A stretch of 12,222 bases of DNA from Gallicola sp. (GTDB taxonomy: Bacteria > Bacillota > Clostridia > Tissierellales > Peptoniphilaceae): contig JAAZME010000037.1 in NCBI GenBank assembly GCA_012798975.1, positions 1 to 12,222 on the forward strand, written 5' to 3'. Below are positions 1 through 6,378 of the stretch, one piece after another; positions within the stretch are counted from its first letter, which is position 1; each line of letters begins with the position of its first letter. The notes under the pieces were generated by a model. That model had not been told where the DNA came from. It saw only the letters and a program-made list of their open reading frames with translations, and searched no databases. Both the position numbers and the translations under genes were made by a program.

Positions 1-1763
1 ATCTCTGTTGACATTTTTGTATTCCAGAATTCACCGAATATTTTCGCTTGTTCTTCGTTTGCTACAGAACCGTATCCTGGGTAGGAATTAGGCAATGCAC
101 CCATATCACATGCCCCTTGTACGTTATTTTGTCCTCTTAGAGGGTTGATACCGGCACTTTCTTTTCCAAGATGTCCTGTTAAAACAGCCAAGTTGGATAA
201 TGTCATTACATTTTCAGTACCTGTCGTATGTTCTGTAATTCCTAAGGTATAGAATATACCTGCTTTTTCATAGCTCGTATACATTTTAGCAACTTCGTAC
301 TGAAGTTCTTCGCTGATACCAGTAATTTCTGCTACTTTTTCAGGAGTATACTCCGCTACTAATTCTTTTAACTCATCATAGCCTTCTGCTCTTTTATCTA
401 TGAATTCCTGATCTTGCCATCCTTCGCGGATGATAATATTCATGATTCCATTGATTAACGCAACATCTGTACCGTTTTTCAAAGGAAGCCATAGATCAGC
501 CATTCGGGCAAGTTCTGTTTGTCTTGGATCGATAACAATAAGTTTCGCTCCGCGATGTTTTTTCGCAACTTTCATCTTATTTCCTAAAATAGGATGTGCT
601 TCTGTTGCATTTGACCCGATAACAAACATCAACTCTGCATCAAGTATTTCATTGATCGAGTTTGTCATCGCTCCACTACCTAATGTAGTCGCAAGACCTG
701 CGACAGTGGGAGCGTGTCAGGTTCGTGCGCAATGGTCTACGTTATTCGTACCCAATGCTACTCTCATAAATTTTTGGAAAACAAAGTTGTCTTCGTTGCA
801 GGTTCTGGCAGAAGATAATCCTGCGAAAGCATCTGCACCATGATCTTTTTTAATACGATTAAAATTATCCGCTATCGTTGACAACGCTTCATCCCAGGTC
901 GCTTCCACAAACTCCCCGTTCTTTTTGATAAGAGGTGTTTTTATACGATCCTCGCTGTAGATAAAGTCTGTATGAGAACGTCCTTTTACACAAAGAGATT
1001 TTCCATTTACTACAGAATCTTCATTGGGAGTAACGCCAACTACTTTTCCTCTTGCTACATTTAAGTCAAAATTACAGCCTACTCCACAGAAAGGACAGGT
1101 TGTTTTAACTTTTTTGATTTCCCAAGGTCTATAACCTACAAGATCTTTGTTTAATATAGCTCCTGTTGGACACATAGAAATACATTGTCCGCAAAGACGG
1201 CAGTTTTTATCATCTAAAGGCATATCAAAACCAGCACCGATCTTGGAGTTGAATCCTCTGCCCATAAAATCTATAGCGTGAGTTACTTGTACTTCTTCGC
1301 AGACTCTTACACATTTTCCGCAAAGAATACATTTGCTTTGATCTCGGATCATTACAGGGTTTAACGCCTCAATAGGATATTGCTTTCTTTCCCCTTTATG
1401 AGTTGCAATTACATCATATTCATAACAATAATTTTGTAATCCGCAATCTCCTACTTTATCACAAGTAAGGCAATCCATTGGGTGATTCGATATCATTAAA
1501 TCAAGTACTGTCTTACGAGCGTTAATTACTTTATCTGTTCTTGTTTTTATTACCATGCCTTCTTCCACTTTAACACTGCAAGAAGCCATTAAGTTTCTGC
1601 GTCCTTCGACTTCAACGACACATAATCTGCAGCCGCCAAAAGGTTTCAAAGATTCATCATGACACAGAGTAGGAATATCTATATTATTCTCACGACAGAC
1701 ATCTAAGATGGTTTTATCGTTATCCACCGAAAATAGTTGTCCATCTATGGTTAAATTAACCAT
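1..1763 (-). CDS. fdhF: Formate dehydrogenase alpha subunit, selenocysteine-containing, partial (C-terminal part beyond the left edge)
   Basis: Catalytic Mo/W-bis-MGD subunit interconverting formate and CO2 in the cytoplasm. The visible 587 residues show, in order, a NuoG-like [2Fe-2S] domain (C34, C45, C48, C62), an H94/C98/C101/C107 cluster site, two ferredoxin-type [4Fe-4S] motifs (CILCGKCVRVC and CRLCGQCISMC), then the molybdopterin-domain [4Fe-4S] motif CPFCGVGC...CVKGR. An in-frame TGA at 717-719 falls exactly where this family has Sec or Cys: CART-U349-H350-APTVAGLA. Downstream the frame stays open to the edge and encodes family sequence, including NPLRGQNNVQGACDMGALPN, so this is a selenoprotein and not a broken gene. 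The start ATG (1761-1763) follows an AAGGAG site. It is the last gene of the hylC-hylB-hylA-ferritin-fdhF operon, 27 bases after the ferritin-like gene. Roughly 300 C-terminal residues are expected beyond the window. Standard gene callers will end it at 717. Confidence 0.96.
670..719 (-). promoter_or_regulatory. Bacterial SECIS element with its UGA selenocysteine codon
   Basis: Read on the minus strand, UGA (719-717) is followed by a two-part hairpin. The inner stem is GUCGCA (704-699) paired perfectly with UGCGAC (693-688) around a GGUCU loop. The outer stem is GCUCCCACU (713-705) paired with AGUGGAGC (677-670) with one bulged C, and an internal loop (678-687) lies on the 3' side. A GGUC-type apical loop a short distance after UGA is the established bacterial SelB-binding signature, as in E. 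coli fdhF, whose loop is also AGGUCU. It is translated as part of fdhF (HAPTVAGLATTLGSGA). The genes for the selenocysteine machinery are not in the window. Confidence 0.92.
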
Positions 1764-1790
1764 TCTATTCTCCTTCCTCTTTCTAAAAGC

Positions 1791-2246
1791 TTACCAGATT
1801 TCTCTATAAGCTACGTTTGTATAGATCTCTTCTAATCTTGTTTTATGCATTTGCTCCATATTTTTAAGACCTATAAATATATCTCTTTCTTCCGCATCTT
1901 CACAAGAATCTGCAAGACCCTGATACATATACATAGCGCTTTCTTCATTTTTGATCGCTATCATAATCGCATCCGGGAAAGTGACATCTGTAGTTAACTC
2001 AGGAGCTTCCATAACTTCTGCTAGTTTATAATCGCTAGATGGAGAAATACGAATGGTATCAGCTCCTGTTTCTAAGAAGTCTCTTAAGAACTTTTTATGC
2101 TCTAATTCCTCGTCTGCAAGATCTTGAAAAAGATCTTTTAGCGCAGAATCTTCAACTTTAGATTTTGCTTCTAAGTAAAACGCATTGGATTCCTCTTCTG
2201 AGTTTACTGCAAATTCAATAATTGCTTTCAGTTCTTCTCTATTCAT
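1791..2246 (-). CDS. Ferritin-like diiron protein (rubrerythrin family, no rubredoxin domain)
   Basis: A 151-residue, probably cytosolic four-helix-bundle protein. Two repeats each carry an acidic helix and an ExxH motif: EEESNAFY (17-24) with E47xxH50, and NEESAMYMY (100-108) with E131xxH134. This is the usual diiron ligand set of ferritin-like/rubrerythrin domains. It lacks the C-terminal Cys4 rubredoxin domain of classical rubrerythrin, so the electron donor is unclear. The gene starts 9 bases after hylA; the hylA TAG stop is part of the ribosome-binding site (TAGGAGATATTTATG), which suggests translational coupling. Its place inside an operon of oxygen-sensitive FeS and selenium proteins suggests peroxide or oxygen scavenging, or iron handling for cluster assembly; this role is inferred from position. 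Family assignment is firm, the reaction is not. Confidence 0.88.
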   Translation of the reverse strand: MNREELKAIIEFAVNSEEESNAFYLEAKSKVEDSALKDLFQDLADEELEHKKFLRDFLETGADTIRISPSSDYKLAEVMEAPELTTDVTFPDAIMIAIKNEESAMYMYQGLADSCEDAEERDIFIGLKNMEQMHKTRLEEIYTNVAYREIW

Positions 2247-2255
2247 AAATATCTC

Positions 2256-3203
2256 CTATTTATTTTCTATTTTGTCTAATATATTATCCAGTTCTAAAGC
2301 TTCTACCCAAGTTGTTTCCACAAAACGTCTTCCTTCTGGTGTTTCCACTTTAACAAAAGGTGCAGCAGGCATACTTTTATATTCCAGCTCTGTACGAAGT
2401 CTGCCCTTTAAACATAAAGGCCGTCCCATCGCAGCATCTTTCGCTCTTACTCCGACCACTTTATTATTTTTATAGAACACGGACATATTGCATCCGAAAT
2501 CGCACTGTTTGCATTTTACAGTTTTGGAAGTTGTCTCCCATACACGAGGCATTCCTACTGTTCGTCCGTCCATAAGAGCACCTACAGGACAGGCTACAAC
2601 ACAACGGTTGCAGGAAACGCATGTAGATTCTTCCATAGACTGATCTCCGTCCGCAGCAATTGTTGTTTCAAATCCTCTGTCTGCAAATGTAAGAACATTT
2701 CTTGTTTCCACTTCTGCACAGGTTCGAACGCATTTCCCGCATAGGATACATTTTGACTCGTCTCTGAATACATATGGGCTTGAGGTATCTGTCCAAGAAG
2801 CGTATTCTTGTCCTCGTCTTGCACCGTTATGATCTCTAAACTGAACATCGTATTTAAAAGAATATTTTTGTAGCAGACATTGTCCAGCTTTTTGGCATGT
2901 TAAACAATCATTGGGATGATTGTCTAACAGCAGCTGTAAAATAGTTCTTCTAACTTCAATTACTTTTTCTGATTCTGTAAAAACTACCATACCTTCTGAT
3001 ACCGGTGTAGAACAAGATGTCATTAATTTAGGCATCCCTTCTATCTCTACCAAACAAAGTCTGCAGGCAGAAACGATATCTAAATTTTTATCGTAGCACA
3101 ATGCAGGTATTTCAATTTTTATTTTTTTGGCGGCTTCTAAAATAGTCGTTCCTTGAGGAACTTTTACCGCCATTCCATCAATTGTTAATGAAACAGTTGC
3201 CAT
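2256..3203 (-). CDS. hylA: HylA-like iron-sulfur subunit of the NAD-linked formate dehydrogenase complex (NuoG N-terminal type)
   Basis: A 315-residue electron-transfer subunit. Domains in order: [2Fe-2S] (C36, C47, C50, C64), the H96/C100/C103/C109 cluster site, two [4Fe-4S] ferredoxin motifs (CILCGKCVRTC and CVSCNRCVVAC), then a molybdopterin-oxidoreductase-type [4Fe-4S] motif CKQCDFGC...CLKGR. It ends soon after, at VETTWVEALELDNILDKIENK, where a true FDH or NuoG would continue into the large catalytic domain. It is therefore a catalytic-domain-less paralogue of the N-terminal module of the fdhF product two genes downstream. Likely job: passing electrons between the HylB flavin site and the FDH subunit. 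The start ATG follows AGGAGG with 5 bases between, and hylB ends 9 bases upstream. Family membership is clear; the exact Hyl name rests on gene order and the C. acidurici precedent. Confidence 0.85.
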   Translation of the reverse strand: MATVSLTIDGMAVKVPQGTTILEAAKKIKIEIPALCYDKNLDIVSACRLCLVEIEGMPKLMTSCSTPVSEGMVVFTESEKVIEVRRTILQLLLDNHPNDCLTCQKAGQCLLQKYSFKYDVQFRDHNGARRGQEYASWTDTSSPYVFRDESKCILCGKCVRTCAEVETRNVLTFADRGFETTIAADGDQSMEESTCVSCNRCVVACPVGALMDGRTVGMPRVWETTSKTVKCKQCDFGCNMSVFYKNNKVVGVRAKDAAMGRPLCLKGRLRTELEYKSMPAAPFVKVETPEGRRFVETTWVEALELDNILDKIENK

Positions 3204-3212
3204 AAAAGCCTC

Positions 3213-5087
3213 CTATCGTTTGATAACCGCTGCTACTGGACAAACTTCCATACAGTTGCCGCATTTTATACATTCTTCTGTTCGAATAACATGTCTTTCT
3301 TTCACTTTTCCATCGATACAGCTTACAGGACAGTTTTTCGCACATTTAGTACAACCGATACAAGCATCTGTAATATAGTATTCTAAAAGATCTTGACATT
3401 GTCCTGCTGGACATTTTTTATCCACAACATGAGCTTCGTACTCGTCTCTGAAATAATGAATTGTAGAAAGTACAGGGTTTGGTGCAGATTGTCCTAAACC
3501 ACAAAGACTTGAAATCTTGATCACTTGTCCCAAGTTTTCTAGAGCATCGATATCTTCTAATGTACCATTGCCTGAAGTGATTTTTTCAAGCATTTCAAGC
3601 ATTCTCTTCGTTCCTTCTCTACAAGGAGTACATTTTCCGCAGGACTCTTCTACAGTAAACTCTAAATAGAATCGAGCAATATCGACCATACAAGTATTTT
3701 CATCCATTACGATCATTCCGCCGGATCCCATAATAGATCCTAGAGCTGCAAGGTTATCGTAATCGATTGGCGTATCTAGATACTCTGCAGGAATACATCC
3801 TCCTGAAGGTCCTCCTGTTTGAACAGCCTTGAAAGGTTTATCGTTAGGTATTCCGCCTCCTACATCGTATACAATCTCCCTTAATGTAAGACCCATTGGA
3901 ACTTCGATAATACCAGTACGTACGATATCACCAGCTAATGTAAACAATTTTGTCCCTTTAGATTTTTCTGTTCCGATAGAAGAGAACCAGTCCGCTCCTT
4001 GGTAAATGATTTTCCAGATATTTGCGAATGTTTCTACGTTATTAATTAATGTCGGTTTTCCCCAAAGTCCTTCATTTGCAGGGAATGGCGGTTTGTTTCG
4101 AGGGATACCTCTTTTTCCTTCAATAGATTCTATTAAAGCCATCTCTTCCCCGCAGACAAATGCTCCCGCACCTAGTCTTAACTCAATATCAAAAGAAAAC
4201 TCTGTTCCGAAAATATTATTTCCTAAAACTCCAAGCTCTTTTGCTTCTTCGATCGATTTTTCAAGTCTCGCAACTGCTGATGGATACTCAGCACGGATGT
4301 AGATATAACCTTGATTCGCCCCAATTGCATATCCTGCTATCGCCATAGATTCCAACACTGAATGAGGATCCCCTTCTAAGATAGAACGGTCCATAAATGC
4401 CCCTGGATCTCCCTCATCCGCATTACAAATAACGTATTTTTGATCTCCTTGGGCATTTGCAGTAAATTCCCATTTTAATCCTGTTGGGAAACCGCCGCCC
4501 CCTCTTCCGCGAAGACCTGATTTTTTAATCTCATCTACTACATCTTGAGGAGTCATTTCTGTTACAGCTTTGTTTAAACCTTTATATCCATCTACAGCGA
4601 TATACTCATTTAAACTCTCCGGATTGATCAAACCGCAGTTTCTATGAGCAATCTTGTATTGTTTGCCGTAGAAAGAAACTTCATAAATGGATTTCATCTG
4701 ATCCGTTGTTAAAGACTCTTCATAGATTAATTCTTCTATTGTATTATCGCCTAAAAGATCTTCTTCAGCGATTCTTTTGCCGTCTCCTTCTTGCAAACGA
4801 GCATAGAATTTTCCACCTGGGTATACGATAGCGATAGGACCCGCTTCGCAAAGACCAAAGCACCCTACTCTTACAACATCTATATTATCTGTTTCGCCTT
4901 TTTCTTCTATTACCGCACGAATTTCCTCTTCCACTACGTCGGAACGGGAAGATTTACAACCAGTGTCGCCGCAAATCAAAACCTGCTTTTTATATGTACT
5001 TTCAATACCTTCCCATTCTTCCTTACGATAGACCATCTTTGGAAGAGTTTCCTGTTGGATTTTATTTAAACCATCTAAACTTATCAT
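3213..5087 (-). CDS. hylB: HylB / NuoF-like NADH-binding flavoprotein subunit with extra ferredoxin domain
   Basis: A 624-residue diaphorase subunit. It has an N-terminal thioredoxin-fold [2Fe-2S] domain (C39, C44, C76, C80), then the NuoF core with the glycine-rich nucleotide/FMN motif GRGGGGFPTG (194-203) and the [4Fe-4S] ligands C483, C486, C489 and C529. The C-terminal extension has a CPAGQC pair (559-564) and two [4Fe-4S] motifs, CIGCTKCAKNCP (576-587) and CIKCGNCMEVCP (606-617). The extended form matches HydB/HylB subunits of bifurcating [FeFe]-hydrogenases and formate dehydrogenases, not the shorter complex I NuoF. Expected role: exchange electrons with NAD(H) at FMN and, through the terminal ferredoxin domain, probably with ferredoxin. 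The start ATG is preceded by AGGGGG and lies 13 bases after hylC. Electron bifurcation is inferred from architecture and context. Confidence 0.92.
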   Translation of the reverse strand: MISLDGLNKIQQETLPKMVYRKEEWEGIESTYKKQVLICGDTGCKSSRSDVVEEEIRAVIEEKGETDNIDVVRVGCFGLCEAGPIAIVYPGGKFYARLQEGDGKRIAEEDLLGDNTIEELIYEESLTTDQMKSIYEVSFYGKQYKIAHRNCGLINPESLNEYIAVDGYKGLNKAVTEMTPQDVVDEIKKSGLRGRGGGGFPTGLKWEFTANAQGDQKYVICNADEGDPGAFMDRSILEGDPHSVLESMAIAGYAIGANQGYIYIRAEYPSAVARLEKSIEEAKELGVLGNNIFGTEFSFDIELRLGAGAFVCGEEMALIESIEGKRGIPRNKPPFPANEGLWGKPTLINNVETFANIWKIIYQGADWFSSIGTEKSKGTKLFTLAGDIVRTGIIEVPMGLTLREIVYDVGGGIPNDKPFKAVQTGGPSGGCIPAEYLDTPIDYDNLAALGSIMGSGGMIVMDENTCMVDIARFYLEFTVEESCGKCTPCREGTKRMLEMLEKITSGNGTLEDIDALENLGQVIKISSLCGLGQSAPNPVLSTIHYFRDEYEAHVVDKKCPAGQCQDLLEYYITDACIGCTKCAKNCPVSCIDGKVKERHVIRTEECIKCGNCMEVCPVAAVIKR

Positions 5088-5100
5088 TTTAGCCCCCTGA

Positions 5101-5592
5101 TTATTTACTTCTGTATTTTTCTAAAATTTCTTCTATATCATTCGCCTTAAGCTTTCCGTACACATCGCCGCCAATAGTCATAACAGGTGCAAGACCGCAG
5201 GCCCCGATACATCTTGTAGCTTGCATAGAGAAATTCAAATCAGGTGTAGTTTCTCCTACTGCGATATTTAAGGATTCCATAACCTTTTCCTTAATCGCTT
5301 GAGAACCTTTTACATAACAGGCTGTACCTTCGCATACCCCGATTTCATATTTTCCTTTGGGTGTTAGGGAAAACTGAGAATAGAATGTTACTACCCCATA
5401 AATTTCAGATAAAGGAATAAACATTTTACTGGAAATGATTTCCTGAACCTCAAGTGGAAGATAGCCGAATAAATGCTGGGCTTGGTGAAGAACAGTCATT
5501 AAAGCACCTCTTTTATCTCTGTTGGCTTTAATCACGTCTTCTAGTTTTTCTAACTTTTCTTTATTTTCATCATAATCAAATTTAAACTCCAT
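5101..5592 (-). CDS. hylC: HylC / NuoE-like [2Fe-2S] thioredoxin-fold subunit
   Basis: A 163-residue small subunit of the NADH-oxidising module, first gene of the operon. An N-terminal helical part leads into the NuoE signature (ALMTVLHQAQHLFGYLP, then IYGVVTFYSQF). The thioredoxin-like domain follows, with the [2Fe-2S] ligands C87-x4-C92 and C128-x3-C132 (VCEGTACYVKGS and RCIGACGLAP). Length and motifs are normal for NuoE/HydC/HylC. The start ATG at 5590-5592 has a strong AAGGAGG ribosome-binding site (plus-strand 5598-5604). It partners HylB and passes electrons between the flavin and the iron-sulfur chain. The upstream region carries the operon promoter and two dyads, described separately. 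Confidence 0.93.
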   Translation of the reverse strand: MEFKFDYDENKEKLEKLEDVIKANRDKRGALMTVLHQAQHLFGYLPLEVQEIISSKMFIPLSEIYGVVTFYSQFSLTPKGKYEIGVCEGTACYVKGSQAIKEKVMESLNIAVGETTPDLNFSMQATRCIGACGLAPVMTIGGDVYGKLKANDIEEILEKYRSK

Positions 5593-5618
5593 ACTGACCT
5601 CCTTAAATCAATAAATAG

Positions 5619-5638
5619 ATGTTCCAAATATGGAACAT
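5619..5638. promoter_or_regulatory. Perfect 8-bp inverted repeat just downstream of the hylC start site (candidate operator or leader hairpin)
   Basis: ATGTTCCA (5619-5626) and TGGAACAT (5631-5638) are exact reverse complements separated by AATA. Relative to the predicted start near 5644 the dyad covers about +7 to +26. That position would suit a repressor roadblock at the DNA level, or an 8-bp RNA hairpin with a UAUU loop in the leader. The sequence does not fit the Rex, FNR, PerR, Fur or Gram-positive LexA consensus as I know them. The symmetry is seen directly; the function is inferred. Confidence 0.6.
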
Positions 5639-5650
5639 ACCCCTTATATA

Positions 5651-5679
5651 ATAATATAGAACAATACCTGTTTTGTCAA
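5651..5679 (-). promoter_or_regulatory. Sigma-A promoter of the hylCBA-ferritin-fdhF operon
   Basis: Read on the minus strand, a perfect -35 box TTGACA (5679-5674) is followed by 17 bases and a -10 box TATTAT (5656-5651; one mismatch to TATAAT). This predicts a start near 5644, an A, about 50 bases before the hylC ATG. It is the best promoter match in the window and sits correctly in front of the first gene of the operon. A second TTGACA lies 33 bases upstream (5712-5707), but no good -10 box lies at 17 bases from it. Confidence 0.85.
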
Positions 5680-5705
5680 TTTATTAATGGCTTAAAAACA
5701 GGTAT
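5664..5705. promoter_or_regulatory. Perfect 11-bp inverted repeat around the -35 box of the hyl-fdh promoter (candidate transcription-factor site)
   Basis: ATACCTGTTTT (5664-5674) and AAAACAGGTAT (5695-5705) are exact reverse complements 20 bases apart. On the promoter the arms cover about -20 to -30 and -51 to -61, centred near -40. The half-sites are 31 bp apart centre to centre, close to three helical turns, so two protein subunits could bind one face of the DNA. One arm lies in the -10/-35 spacer. It also lies beyond the 3' end of the HD-domain gene, but no U-run follows the hairpin, so it is a poor terminator. Confidence 0.55.
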
Positions 5706-5731
5706 TTGTCAAAGTTTAAACGATATTAGAA

Positions 5732-6313
5732 CTATAATGTAAAAGTCGCTTTTAGTCTATGATCAATGTTACTTTCAGAAACTTTCAACGCTTCCAATGT
5801 CTCTTTCATTAGCTCCTCTAAAGACCAGTTTAGCCGATCTGCCCCTTCTGAAATAACCTCTCTTGAACATCCGGCAGCAAATTTTTTATCTTTGAATTTC
5901 TTTTTTAGAGATTTAATCTCCATATCTTGAAAACTTTTAGAAGGACGCATTAATGCTGCTGCACCGATTAAACCTGTCAGCTCATCTACTGCAAAGAGAA
6001 CCTTTTCCATAAAATACTCCGGTTTAGTGTCGGAAACAATACCGTAGCCGTGGCTTATCACAGCATGAACAAAATCTTCGCTGTAGCCTTCCTCTTTTAA
6101 AATCGCAGCCGCTTTCGAGCAGTGTTCTTCGGGATACTCTTCAAAATCTATATCGTGAAGAAGTCCAACATTCCCCCAAAAAACTTCATCTTCACCATGT
6201 TTTTCAGCAAAATATTTCATGACTTCATCTACTGTAATAGCATGCTTGATATGAAAGGGCTCTTTATTATATTTTTTTAAAAGTTCTAAACTTTTAACTG
6301 GATTTCTATCCAT
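5732..6313 (-). CDS. HD-domain phosphohydrolase-like protein
   Basis: A 193-residue cytosolic protein of the HD metal-dependent phosphohydrolase superfamily. Candidate metal ligands in order are H24, the doublet H53-D54 (GLLHDID), H64, H88 (ISHGYG) and D110 (AVDELTGL). The spacing resembles small HDIG-type hydrolases common in Clostridia; the natural substrate (nucleotide or other phosphoester) cannot be read from the sequence. The start ATG at 6311-6313 follows AGGAGG by 4 bases. The gene lies directly behind the fhs terminator with about 17 bases between the hairpin's U-run and its start codon, so it is probably expressed by readthrough from fhs. No clear terminator is visible behind it, and the hyl promoter begins within about 60 bases of its stop. 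Fold assignment is firm, function open. Confidence 0.85.
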   Translation of the reverse strand: MDRNPVKSLELLKKYNKEPFHIKHAITVDEVMKYFAEKHGEDEVFWGNVGLLHDIDFEEYPEEHCSKAAAILKEEGYSEDFVHAVISHGYGIVSDTKPEYFMEKVLFAVDELTGLIGAAALMRPSKSFQDMEIKSLKKKFKDKKFAAGCSREVISEGADRLNWSLEELMKETLEALKVSESNIDHRLKATFTL

Positions 6314-6330
6314 ATATCCTCCTGATAAAT

Positions 6331-6365
6331 AAAAAATAAGACTACCCTAGATGGATAGTCTTATT
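6331..6365 (-). terminator. Rho-independent terminator of fhs, placed just before the HD-domain gene
   Basis: On the minus strand AATAAGACTA (6365-6356) pairs perfectly with TAGTCTTATT (6344-6335) around an 11-base loop, and the 3' arm runs into a T-run down to 6331. It starts 13 bases after the fhs stop codon. A classic intrinsic terminator in form, though the stem is A/T-rich and may be leaky. Confidence 0.85.
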
Positions 6366-6378
6366 GATATTTAATTTC

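Noticed and set aside
717..719. Reading the in-frame TGA of fdhF as a nonsense mutation or pseudogene
   Set aside because: The codon is at the family's Sec position, conserved sequence continues in frame, and a SECIS hairpin follows.
430..843. 137-residue plus-strand open frame
   Set aside because: It is antisense to the fdhF coding sequence across the Sec codon, has no ribosome-binding site I could see and resembles no protein.
5619..5638. Assigning the dyad to LexA or Rex
   Set aside because: Gram-positive LexA boxes read GAAC-N4-GTTC, the opposite polarity to GTTCC...GGAAC here; the Rex core TTGT...ACAA with TTAA is absent.
5664..5705. Terminator of the HD-domain gene
   Set aside because: The loop is 20 bases, the stem A/T-rich, and no T-run follows in the direction of transcription.
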